NCBI GenBank assembly: GCA_014382085.1
Contig: JACNKJ010000130.1
Coordinates: forward strand, 1 to 9,602
Direction: 5' to 3'
DNA: 9,602 nucleotides
Origin: a bacterium
GTDB lineage: Bacteria; Krumholzibacteriota; Krumholzibacteriia; JACNKJ01
Of the stretch, positions 1 through 6,121 are shown in pieces. The position numbers and the translations under genes are program-made. The notes under the pieces were generated by a model that was not told the DNA's origin, made no database searches, and saw nothing but the letters and a program-made list of their open reading frames with translations. Every line of letters begins with the position of its first letter. Positions within the stretch are counted from its first letter, which is position 1.

Positions 1-1
1 G

Positions 2-61
2 GACTTGAAACCCTACTGGGAAGATGAACACTTCCTGGAAATCACGGCGACGAAGGATTAA
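2..61 (+). CDS. 3' end of an unidentified gene (partial)
   Basis: An open frame enters from the left edge and runs 19 codons to a TAA at 59-61. The visible tail is rich in acidic and aromatic residues (starts DLKPYWEDEH, ends ITATKD). It is too short to assign to a family. It converges on the AlkD-like gene, and the two stop codons overlap within TTAA at 58-61, which supports a real gene end rather than chance. Nothing can be said about its function. Confidence 0.45.
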   Translation, partial: DLKPYWEDEHFLEITATKD

Positions 62-750
62 TCGAGCTGCCCTGTTTTTTTCAACTGTTTGGCACCTTCT
101 CGGAAACTGAGTCCGGAAAGCTGATCCTTGTTCTTCAATAGGAAAGCTTTCACCCGCGAAGGTTCGGCATAGGAGTAGTCGCGCAATGCCCATCCTATGG
201 CCTTGCGAATGAAGAACTCTGTCTCGTCGGCACGGCGAAGACAGTAGTCGAATAGTCGGCGATGATCGGTTTCTTTCTTGAAGCCTAGTTGACATAGGAT
301 TGCCGTTCGGCGAAGCCAAAAATCTTCGTCTTCGATCCAGGCGTCCATGGTGGGCCAGACCCTGTCGGGTTCTTTGCGCAAAGCCACACCAACCAGGGCC
401 GTGGCGATTCCATCGACGAAATCCCACCAAGCACCTTCCTGGATGAGCCGCTTGTAGAGAGGGAGGTTGGTTTCGTCCACGAAATCCATGTGATTCGCCG
501 CGAAGTGAATGGCCAGATATTTTTCTTCACGATGAGGTAGTTGCCATAGTGCGAGAATGGCCTGCTTGTACTCTCTGCGAGTCGCGGCTCTGAAATTTCG
601 CAGCATGGACTTTTCGATTTTCGCGCGATCGGGTTTCTGCACCCCATAGAAGGGCATATCGGTTTTCAGATAGGCCGCCATGGGGCCGGCCTTGGCAGGA
701 TCTGCCAAAGCTGCGAGTTCCTGCTGAACGTATTTTACAAGATCTTTCAT
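58..750 (-). CDS. AlkD-like DNA alkylation repair protein (HEAT-repeat DNA glycosylase)
   Basis: A 230-residue all-helical protein of the DNA alkylation repair family. Known members such as Bacillus cereus AlkD (about 237 residues) excise positively charged alkylated bases such as 3- and 7-methylpurines, without a base-flipping pocket, in the cytoplasm. The diagnostic segment WWDFVDGIA lies at 108-116, WLRRTA at 145-150 and IRKAIGWALRDYS at 181-193. W109, D113, R148 and W187 fall at the same numbers as the DNA-contacting and catalytic residues I recall for B. cereus AlkD, so the enzyme looks intact. The start ATG (748-750) begins the conserved N-terminus, but the ribosome binding site is weak: only GTGGAA about 12 bases upstream. 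The gene is divergent from the RNA methyltransferase across a 45-bp gap and overlaps the plus-strand gene at its 3' end by 4 bp. No damage-response operator is recognisable. The family call is firm; substrate range is inferred. Confidence 0.9.
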   Translation of the reverse strand: MKDLVKYVQQELAALADPAKAGPMAAYLKTDMPFYGVQKPDRAKIEKSMLRNFRAATRREYKQAILALWQLPHREEKYLAIHFAANHMDFVDETNLPLYKRLIQEGAWWDFVDGIATALVGVALRKEPDRVWPTMDAWIEDEDFWLRRTAILCQLGFKKETDHRRLFDYCLRRADETEFFIRKAIGWALRDYSYAEPSRVKAFLLKNKDQLSGLSFREGAKQLKKTGQLD

Positions 751-784
751 GACTGTATTCTATTCCACCCCTGCCCGACATGCT

Positions 785-788
785 AGGA
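785..788 (+). promoter_or_regulatory. Ribosome binding site of the m5C methyltransferase gene
   Basis: AGGA lies 7 bases before the ATG at 796. It supports this start, since the upstream gap to the divergent alkD-like gene is only 45 bp and leaves no room for a longer protein. Confidence 0.6.
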
Positions 789-795
789 TGAGTTC

Positions 796-1749
796 ATGAG
801 TCTACCCGAAATCTTCCTTGAGCGTCTCGGACGCATTCTAGAGCCGTCGGATCTAATAGTTGCGATGAGCGCATTCAAAAGTGAAGTGCCGACGGTTTTC
901 CGGCCGAATCTTCTTAAGTGCAACTCCGAGGACCTTCGCGCTGAACTTGAAAGCGTGGGCTTCGAGCTCACGGCTCTCGATTTTCCACCAGACACTTTCA
1001 CAGTGCCCAGCGACCAGCGTCGCGCATTAACCGAACATGCTGCCTGGTCGGAGGGACGCCTGTGGATTCAAAATCCTTCGAGCATGCTGCCGCCGATTCT
1101 GCTCGATGCTCAGTCGGGTGAAGATGTGCTCGATCTTGCCGCCGCGCCGGGCAGCAAGACCCTGCAATTGGCCTCCACAGGTGCGCGCCTGACAGCGGTG
1201 GAAAAAAATCGCGGACGCTTCTTCAAGCTCAAGGCGAATCTGAAATCCCAAGATGCCACGAATGTGGAAACCCGCATGACAGACGGCACGGGTTTTTGGC
1301 GCGGGCGCGAGGAGAGCTTCGACAAGATTTTGCTCGATGCGCCCTGTTCATCCGAAGGCCGCTTCCGCGCTGATGATCTAAAAAGCTACGCATACTGGAG
1401 CCCGCGAAAGATACGCGAAATGAAACGCGTGCAATTTCGCTTGGCCATCTCTGCCATTCGCATGCTGAGGCCCGGCGGCATTTTGGCCTACTCCACCTGC
1501 ACCTTCGCTCCGGAGGAAAATGAGGGCATCCTCGACAAGCTGCTCTCGCGCTTTGGGGGCGTTCTCGAGATCCTGCCTCTGGACCTTCCCTTGAAAAACG
1601 TGCAAAATGGACTCTCGGAGTGGGAGGGCCGAAGCTTTGCTCCCGAAATCAGCGCTGCACGCCGCGTTCTGCCCGACGGGCTGTTCGAAGGATTTTTCCT
1701 GGCCCTGATCCAAAAGAAAACCAGCATCCCGACTAGGAGCGATGTATGA
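796..1749 (+). CDS. RsmB/RsmF/NSUN-family RNA cytosine-C5 methyltransferase
   Basis: A 317-residue SAM-dependent methyltransferase that should put a methyl group on C5 of cytosine in rRNA or tRNA. Motif I, which binds SAM, is DLAAAPGSKT at 113-122. Motif IV is DAPCSSEGRF at 181-190, with C184 the product-release cysteine of the family. Motif VI is YSTCTF at 232-237, with C235 the expected nucleophile, followed by the conserved PEENE. A short N-terminal region (about 30-100, with FRPNLLK and WIQNPSS) matches the element preceding the catalytic fold. The protein is shorter than E. coli RsmB (about 429) and RsmF (about 479): it lacks the NusB-like N-terminal domain of RsmB and the C-terminal extension of RsmF. 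The SKT form of motif I and the SEG after the motif IV cysteine look closer to RsmF/NSUN than to RsmB. Its stop overlaps the next ATG by 4 bases, so it is cotranscribed with the amidohydrolase. The family is sure; the target nucleotide cannot be read from sequence. Confidence 0.9.
   Translation: MSLPEIFLERLGRILEPSDLIVAMSAFKSEVPTVFRPNLLKCNSEDLRAELESVGFELTALDFPPDTFTVPSDQRRALTEHAAWSEGRLWIQNPSSMLPPILLDAQSGEDVLDLAAAPGSKTLQLASTGARLTAVEKNRGRFFKLKANLKSQDATNVETRMTDGTGFWRGREESFDKILLDAPCSSEGRFRADDLKSYAYWSPRKIREMKRVQFRLAISAIRMLRPGGILAYSTCTFAPEENEGILDKLLSRFGGVLEILPLDLPLKNVQNGLSEWEGRSFAPEISAARRVLPDGLFEGFFLALIQKKTSIPTRSDV
1735..1739 (+). promoter_or_regulatory. Ribosome binding site of the M20D amidohydrolase gene
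   Basis: AGGAG inside the last codons of the methyltransferase gene, 6 bases before the ATG at 1746. With the ATGA stop-start overlap it fixes the start and suggests translational coupling. Confidence 0.7.
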
Positions 1750-3008
1750 GATCCGTCCTTTTCCTTCTCGCCATGATTCTCGCCACGGCCGCATTGGCTG
1801 AGCGTCCCGACTTCGAAGAGCTTGTTGCCAAGTACGAGGAGCAGGCCATCGCCGACCGGCGCTGGGCCCATGAGCACGCGGAGTTATCCATGAGAGAGTT
1901 TGAAACCCAGGCCTGGTTGCGCGAAAGCTTGGCGGCCATCCCCGGCGTGGAATTGGTGGACGGTGAGTGGGGCACGGGTGTGGTGGCCATGCTGAAGGGT
2001 GGCAAGCCCGGTCCCATCGTGGCCTGGCGCACCGACATGGACGGACTACCCATCACCGAGGAGACGGGTCTGGAATTTTCCTGCCAGCGTGTCGACACCC
2101 TGGGCAGTGGGCGAGTGACGGGAGTCATGCACGCCTGCGGTCACGATCTGCACATGGCCGTGGCCCTCAACATGACCCGCATGCTGTCGGATGTGCGCGA
2201 TGAAATGCCCGGCACTTTACTTTTCATCGGCGAGCAGGCCGAGGAGATCGGCGCCGGAGCACTAACGCTGCTCGAAGCCGGAATTTTTGAAGAGGGTCGG
2301 CGCCCCAAGTGCGTGCTGGCCATTCATGATCACACGAGCATTCCCCTGGGGCAGGTGGGATCACACCCGGGTCCTTCAACGGCCAACGTGGATGGATTCG
2401 TTCTCAAGGTTAAGGGCGTGGGCGGGCATGGTGCCTATCCGCACAAGTCGGTGGATCCCGTGAGCCTGGCGGCCAAGATGATCTTGGGTTTTGAAAGCAT
2501 CGTCGCCCGTCAAATGGATGTGAACCATCACTGCGTCATATCCGTGGGCCGCATCGAGGGCGGTACCAAGAGCAATGTGATTCCCGATGAAGTGGTGCTT
2601 GAGGCCACGGTTCGCAGTCTGGACGATGAAACCCGCGAAGCTCTGCCGGAAAAAATCGAGCGATTGGTGAATGGCATCGCCGCGTCAGTAGGCGCGCCCG
2701 AGCCCGAGTTGGAATACTACATGGGCACAGCGGCTGGCATTAACAACCCCGAGTTGGTCCAGGAATGCCGTGAGGTTTTCCGCCGCATTATCGGACCGGA
2801 AAACGAGTACACCTATCCGGCTGGAATGGGCGGCGAAGATTTCGCCTACTTTGCTCGTGAAGTTCCGGGCTTCCAGTTCAGGCTGGGGGTTGGGCGTCCC
2901 GATCGCGAGATGGCTCTGCACCGCAGCAACTTGGACATTCCGGAAGAGGCGATTGCAATCGGCATGCGGCTGGCCGCGGAAGTGGTCTGGGAGCAGATGG
3001 CGGAGTAG
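1746..3008 (+). CDS. Secreted M20D-family amidohydrolase/carboxypeptidase
   Basis: A 420-residue zinc-type hydrolase of peptidase family M20, subfamily D, which contains hippurate hydrolases, N-acyl-amino-acid amidohydrolases and IAA-conjugate hydrolases. Such enzymes cleave an acyl or aminoacyl amide from an amino acid. Residues 1-18 form a clear signal peptide (hydrophobic core, A-L-A before ER), predicting export to the periplasm or beyond. WRTDMDGLPI at 94-103 and MHACGHDLHMA at 128-138 are the family core. Metal ligands are C131, H133, E167, H194 and H392; E166 is the expected general base. The dimerisation lid begins near GGHGAYPHKSVDP (226-238) with H228, and GGEDFAYF lies at 362-369. 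All key residues are present and the length is normal. The start is supported by AGGAG and by the ATGA overlap with the methyltransferase gene. The substrate is unknown; many M20D enzymes are cytoplasmic, so the signal peptide points to use of external or cell-wall-derived amides. The family call is firm. Confidence 0.9.
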   Translation: MRSVLFLLAMILATAALAERPDFEELVAKYEEQAIADRRWAHEHAELSMREFETQAWLRESLAAIPGVELVDGEWGTGVVAMLKGGKPGPIVAWRTDMDGLPITEETGLEFSCQRVDTLGSGRVTGVMHACGHDLHMAVALNMTRMLSDVRDEMPGTLLFIGEQAEEIGAGALTLLEAGIFEEGRRPKCVLAIHDHTSIPLGQVGSHPGPSTANVDGFVLKVKGVGGHGAYPHKSVDPVSLAAKMILGFESIVARQMDVNHHCVISVGRIEGGTKSNVIPDEVVLEATVRSLDDETREALPEKIERLVNGIAASVGAPEPELEYYMGTAAGINNPELVQECREVFRRIIGPENEYTYPAGMGGEDFAYFAREVPGFQFRLGVGRPDREMALHRSNLDIPEEAIAIGMRLAAEVVWEQMAE

Positions 3009-3013
3009 GACTA

Positions 3014-3472
3014 CTACTTCAGTAACCTGTCTCCTCGGCTCAACAGGTATCCGAGGCTCCAGAATCCAAAGATGAAGAATACGGCAATGAATACCCACAC
3101 TTCTGGCGGCGGAGTATGGCTGTAGCCAGGCGTTCCTGGTAGAAACCAAAATGCAAAACTTACTGTAGCTGTCCAGTAGAGTGATGCACCCGCAGCGGCG
3201 GCTGTGGCAATCAGTGCCCAACGCCTCCTCAGCCACAGCCCAGCAAGGGACAATGCAAGCAAAGGTGTGTAAACGATTGTATCGCCTGCACCAAAGGCCC
3301 GATTGACCTGTTTGATCGCCTCACCGACTTTGTCGGGGTCTTCTTGAAGGCCGACACTGACAGTCCAATCGTAGTTGAAGATGGCCATAGTTTGTCCGAC
3401 CAGCATGAGGACTATGGCTATGCACAGAAAGATCACGTGGATCCAATTCGCGGTTGAGCGAGTGGATTTCAT
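3014..3472 (-). CDS. Unrecognised four-helix membrane protein
   Basis: A 152-residue protein of no family I recognise. Hydrophobic stretches at about 12-33, 65-81, 85-110 and 124-144 predict four transmembrane helices. Between helices 1 and 2 lies a soluble loop of about 30 residues (roughly 35-64, containing QEDPDKVGEAIKQVNRAFG). A proline-rich turn (LPGTPGYSHTPPPE, 111-124) precedes helix 4. The short basic tail GDRLLK suggests the C-terminus is cytoplasmic. The start ATG at 3470-3472 is well supported by GGAGG 6 bases upstream. The gene is last in the minus-strand run and ends 5 bp from the convergent amidohydrolase. A possible own promoter lies in the 56-bp gap before it. Its codons look less GC-rich than those of the oxidase genes, judged by eye. 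No function can be assigned. Confidence 0.75.
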   Translation of the reverse strand: MKSTRSTANWIHVIFLCIAIVLMLVGQTMAIFNYDWTVSVGLQEDPDKVGEAIKQVNRAFGAGDTIVYTPLLALSLAGLWLRRRWALIATAAAAGASLYWTATVSFAFWFLPGTPGYSHTPPPEVWVFIAVFFIFGFWSLGYLLSRGDRLLK

Positions 3473-3490
3473 ACCTCACCTCCCTGGTAA
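3473..3490 (-). promoter_or_regulatory. Leader with strong ribosome binding site of the four-helix protein gene
   Basis: Read on the minus strand, AGGGAGGTGAGGT stands directly before the ATG, with GGAGG 6 bases from it. This is one of the best Shine-Dalgarno sequences in the window, and it decides the start. Confidence 0.6.
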
Positions 3491-3496
3491 GGCAAA

Positions 3497-3526
3497 ATGC
3501 TATCCAAACTGTCGGGTTTATATCAA
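3497..3526 (-). promoter_or_regulatory. Possible sigma-70-type promoter before the four-helix protein gene
   Basis: On the minus strand TTGATA (3521-3526, five of six matches to TTGACA) is followed after 18 bases by TAGCAT (3497-3502, four of six matches to TATAAT). The predicted start of transcription would fall near 3490, giving a leader of about 18 bases that holds the ribosome binding site. The geometry fits, but short matches like this arise by chance. Confidence 0.3.
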
Positions 3527-3528
3527 GG

Positions 3529-3993
3529 CTAGGATGCGCTACCGCGTTCACGGCGAATCGCAATGATCATCTGATCAAGCTGCTGCAGAAACAGCGAGCG
3601 ATCATGTTTTTTCAGCGGCGGTGGACCACCGGTTTTGCCACCTGCATCACGGTAGTCGGTGAGCAGATCCCGCATCGCCAACACCCCTGCGATGTTGTCT
3701 TCGGTGAATGGCCTCCCCGTATTGCCCAGAACCCGGGCGCCCTCTTTCAGACAGCGACTGGCCAGAGGAATATCGCCGGTGATCACCAAGTCGAAGGGCT
3801 CCACATGTTCGACGATCCAGTCGTCGGCCACATCGGGGCCATCTTCCACGACTTCAAGCTTCAGCCAAGTCTCACTGGGAATGCGCATCCATGAGTTTGC
3901 CACGAGAGTTACTTCAAGATTGTAGCGGGCTGCTACACGATAGATTTCGTCTTTGACGGGACAGGCATCTGCATCAACGAAGATGTGCAGCAT
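3529..3993 (-). CDS. yaiI: YaiI/YqxD family protein (UPF0178, DUF188)
   Basis: A 154-residue protein matching the conserved YaiI/YqxD family along its whole length. The family has a PIN/NYN-like nuclease fold by remote similarity, but its biochemical role is not established as far as I know. Visible hallmarks are VDADACPVKDEI (6-17) with acidic D7 and D9, LVANS (30-34), PDVADDWIVEH (53-63), ITGDIPLA (71-78) with D74, GRPFTEDNI (93-101) and the glycine/proline segment GGKTGGPPP (118-126). The clustered aspartates are consistent with a metal site. The start ATG at 3991-3993 has GGAGG 4 bases upstream, a strong site. The gene follows the PAP2 gene by 21 bp and is likely cotranscribed with it. 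It is probably cytoplasmic, and it has no obvious link to the oxidase. The family name is confident; the symbol is by homology only. Confidence 0.9.
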   Translation of the reverse strand: MLHIFVDADACPVKDEIYRVAARYNLEVTLVANSWMRIPSETWLKLEVVEDGPDVADDWIVEHVEPFDLVITGDIPLASRCLKEGARVLGNTGRPFTEDNIAGVLAMRDLLTDYRDAGGKTGGPPPLKKHDRSLFLQQLDQMIIAIRRERGSAS

Positions 3994-4014
3994 TTTCCTC
4001 CATAGCTGGAATTA

Positions 4015-4542
4015 CTACCAGCGCTTCTCAATCTGAAATCCAAATGCTCCACGGCCTACAGTAGGCGTAAACGAGTACTCAGATCTTCGGTCGGTGAAGA
4101 AGAAGCTGCAAGCAATTCCCAAGGCGGCGCCGGCGATGACATCTTCCGTGTAGTGATTGTTCGAATCCACTCGGCTGTACCCAACGAATACCGCTCCCAG
4201 ATATGTGGGCAGCGATTGCAGTAAGCCGTATCGTTTGTGAATGAAGGAGGCATTCTGAAAGGCTGCCGAGGTATGTCCCGAAGGGAAAGAATGATCTCCG
4301 CCATTGGGTCGAGTTTTTTGAGTTGCACCTTTGAGCGCGTAGGTGAGGGCCAGGTTGGCAGCAAAGGCCTTGTAGAATTGGGAGCGAGCACCCTCATCGT
4401 GCACGAGATAGGTGCTCGTGAGAGCGGCTACGGGGATCGCGTATTGGAGAAAGTCCCCCGTCGTCTCTACCTTGCTTTTTGCAAGAACCCGGCCTGGCAG
4501 AAGCAAGACTGGGATCATGCAAATGAGAACGAGGTTCCACAT
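4015..4542 (-). CDS. PAP2-family phosphatase with signal sequence
   Basis: A type 2 phosphatidic-acid-phosphatase family enzyme, 175 residues from the chosen start, that should hydrolyse a phosphomonoester, possibly of a lipid, outside the cytoplasm. The three family motifs are complete: K71-x5-R77-P78 (KGATQKTRP), PSGH at 87-90 with H90, and SRVDSNNHYTED at 123-134 with R124, H130 and D134. Residues 1-21 (MWNLVLICMIP through RVLA) look like a signal peptide or anchor. The frame stays open up to 4683, but that extension lies almost wholly over the CcoH-like mini-gene and reads as an unlikely polar, histidine-rich N-terminus. The ATG at 4540-4542 is therefore preferred, though its ribosome binding site is weak (CGGAG, 13 bases away). 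The C-terminus after the last hydrophobic segment (YSFTPTVGRG to EKRW) has alternating polar and hydrophobic residues and ends in an aromatic residue. Substrate is unknown; PgpB-like undecaprenyl or phosphatidylglycerol phosphate phosphatase and lipid A phosphatase are possibilities. Confidence 0.85.
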   Translation of the reverse strand: MWNLVLICMIPVLLLPGRVLAKSKVETTGDFLQYAIPVAALTSTYLVHDEGARSQFYKAFAANLALTYALKGATQKTRPNGGDHSFPSGHTSAAFQNASFIHKRYGLLQSLPTYLGAVFVGYSRVDSNNHYTEDVIAGAALGIACSFFFTDRRSEYSFTPTVGRGAFGFQIEKRW

Positions 4543-4568
4543 TGGAAGCGATATGCTCCGAGATGTCT

Positions 4569-4691
4569 TCAATTCACAAGTGTCGGATGATTCTTCACCG
4601 CGATCACCACGAAGATGATGTCCATTATCACGAAAAACGTGAGCAGCAGGACGATCCATATCCATGGGCGCTCTCGAATCCACTCGCGCAT
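4569..4691 (-). CDS. 40-residue one-helix protein resembling the N-terminus of CcoH/FixH
   Basis: A short frame, ATG at 4689-4691 and TGA at 4569-4571, begins one base after the ccoG stop. It encodes a basic N-terminus (MREWIRERPW), one transmembrane helix (about residues 11-32) and a short tail ending HPTLVN. CcoH/FixH, normally about 150-170 residues and encoded right after ccoG, starts with a helix carrying a motif like NGxF...A...P-GLV. Here the aligned part reads MDIIFVVIAVKNHPTLV and then the protein stops. The periplasmic domain is absent, and I see no continuation of it in the other frames before the PAP2 gene. CcoH is needed for stable assembly of cbb3 oxidase in the species studied. 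Position, coupling to ccoG, helix and motif together argue for a real gene. Whether it is a functional minimal CcoH or a truncated remnant is open. Confidence 0.6.
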   Translation of the reverse strand: MREWIRERPWIWIVLLLTFFVIMDIIFVVIAVKNHPTLVN

Positions 4692-4692
4692 G

Positions 4693-6084
4693 TCATGGCC
4701 CCCGGAAATTGAAGGTGACGGGTTTGACTTCGCCGCTCAGAGAGTCGGTCACGGCGATTTCCATGGGGAAGGTACCGGGATAGTCCGCACGAAGCAAGGT
4801 GGCGAAAATGGGAACATTGGCCACCTCGAAAGGAGCCAGATAGAGCCGCGTCTGGGATATCAACATTTCGGGCTCGGGGCCTTCCGCGCCACCGAATGAA
4901 ACCAGGTAGACTCGGGGCTCATCCGTTTTGTTCTGGATGTGCAGGGTGTAGAGGTTGCGCAGATCATCGCCCACCAGTTGGAAGGGCAGGCCCGAAGAGC
5001 GAACACTCTTGGCTTCGAAATTCGAACGCTGGCCGATAGCCAAAAAAGCGCCCACAAACCAGATGAGCGCGAAGGCCATGTATCCATAAACGCGTGGCCG
5101 AAAAAAGCGTCGCTTGAGTCCGCTTAGGCCCTTGAACGAATCGTAGCGAACTAGGCCCTTGGGTTTGCCGATGCGCTCCATCATGTCGTCGCAGGCGTCG
5201 ATGCAATTGGCGCAGCCCACGCACTCCATTTGCAGGCCCGCGCGAATATCGATACCCGTGGGGCAGACCGCCACGCAGCGGAAGCAATCGATGCAATCGC
5301 CGCCCTTGTCCACGCCCTTCTCTCTGGGTTCGCCGCGGTTCTCATCGTAGCCTATGACCACGGTGTCGTCGTCGATCAGCGCACTCTGCAGACGACCGTA
5401 TGGGCAGATAACCAGGCAGGTCTGTTCGCGGAACCAAAGGAAGTTGAAACTCATGAGGACGGTCCAGAAAATCGTCCAACCGAAGGCCACGCCATGGCCT
5501 GCAGGCCCCTGCCAAATGATCGAGTAGAGTTCCCTTGCGGGAATGAAGTAGGAAAGAAATGCGTGGGCGATTCCCGCGGAAATGCCCACGAAAAAGATCC
5601 ACTTGAAAGCTTTGCGACCGAGCTTGCCGCCCGTCCAGGGTCCCAGGTTTCGCTTGATGCGTTTGTCCCTGGGACCCTCGATGAGCCGCTCGAGTTTGCG
5701 GAAGATGCCCTCCATGAAAACGGTCTGGGGACAGGCATATCCGCACCAGATGCGTCCCCAGAGCGCCGTCAGGACGAAAAGTCCGAAGCCGATACCCACG
5801 AGCGGGAAGAAGAGCAGGTAGAAATCCTGGTTGCTGAAGGACAGGCCGAAGAGATAGGCCAACCTTCCCGGGATATCCACATGCACTGCAGGATGGCCGC
5901 CGACCTGGAGCCAAGGAAGGCCCACATAGACCACAACGAGAAAGGCGAAGAGAATATCCTTTCGCACCTGCCAACGCCCATGGACGTCAGCGGGATGCAG
6001 GAAGTTTCTCGAGCCGTCTTCGTTGATCGTGTAGACCGTTTCCAGGTCTGGACGACGCAAACGCTTCTTCTTTTCACTACTCAC
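4693..6084 (-). CDS. ccoG: CcoG (FixG/RdxA) polyferredoxin, cbb3 oxidase copper-assembly factor
   Basis: A 463-residue membrane iron-sulfur protein of the CcoG/FixG/RdxA family, reported to act as a cupric reductase that supplies Cu(I) for cbb3 oxidase. After a cytoplasmic N-terminus, helices begin near 45. WCGYACPQT has C114 and C118; CLVICPYGRLQ has C223 and C227. Two 4Fe-4S motifs follow: C264, C267, C270, C274 with P275, and C288, C291, C294, C298. A further helix lies near 336-351, and the C-terminal Ig-like domain (about 365-463) is complete. The frame is open to an ATG at 6162, but that would overlap ccoP by 41 bp and add an atypical N-terminus. The GTG at 6082-6084 has AGGAG 5 bases upstream and gives SSEKKKRLRRPDLETVYT, the usual family beginning. 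The gene starts 37 bp after ccoP and its stop is one base from the CcoH-like gene. Confidence 0.95.
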   Translation of the reverse strand: MSSEKKKRLRRPDLETVYTINEDGSRNFLHPADVHGRWQVRKDILFAFLVVVYVGLPWLQVGGHPAVHVDIPGRLAYLFGLSFSNQDFYLLFFPLVGIGFGLFVLTALWGRIWCGYACPQTVFMEGIFRKLERLIEGPRDKRIKRNLGPWTGGKLGRKAFKWIFFVGISAGIAHAFLSYFIPARELYSIIWQGPAGHGVAFGWTIFWTVLMSFNFLWFREQTCLVICPYGRLQSALIDDDTVVIGYDENRGEPREKGVDKGGDCIDCFRCVAVCPTGIDIRAGLQMECVGCANCIDACDDMMERIGKPKGLVRYDSFKGLSGLKRRFFRPRVYGYMAFALIWFVGAFLAIGQRSNFEAKSVRSSGLPFQLVGDDLRNLYTLHIQNKTDEPRVYLVSFGGAEGPEPEMLISQTRLYLAPFEVANVPIFATLLRADYPGTFPMEIAVTDSLSGEVKPVTFNFRGP

Positions 6085-6089
6085 GGGTA

Positions 6090-6094
6090 CTCCT
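6090..6094 (-). promoter_or_regulatory. Ribosome binding site deciding the GTG start of ccoG
   Basis: AGGAG within the purine-rich GAAGAAGAGGAG, 5 bases before the GTG at 6084. It lies between the ccoP stop and this GTG, and is the main reason to prefer GTG over the upstream in-frame ATG at 6162. Confidence 0.7.
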
Positions 6095-6121
6095 CTTCTT
6101 CCATAGGGCTTCAACCTCGCC

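Noticed and set aside
66..81. T-run (75-81) as a rho-independent terminator of the plus-strand gene
   Set aside because: No stable GC-rich hairpin precedes the T-run, and it lies inside the AlkD-like coding region.
751..765. TAGAAT as a -10 box for a leaderless alkD-like transcript
   Set aside because: It lies about 6 bases from the ATG but no convincing -35 element is present 16-18 bases upstream. The match could be chance in a 45-bp AT-rich gap.
3564..3577. Repeated TGATCA pair as an operator
   Set aside because: It falls inside the C-terminal codons of the yaiI-like gene, away from any start, and is explained by coding for a Q-M-I-I stretch.
4543..4683. N-terminal extension of the PAP2 gene up to the ATG at 4683
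   Set aside because: It would overlap the CcoH-like mini-gene nearly completely and would place a 47-residue polar segment before a clear signal sequence.
5342..5974. Minus-strand 210-codon frame inside ccoG in another frame
   Set aside because: Shadow of ccoG; the iron-sulfur and membrane motifs are all in the ccoG frame.
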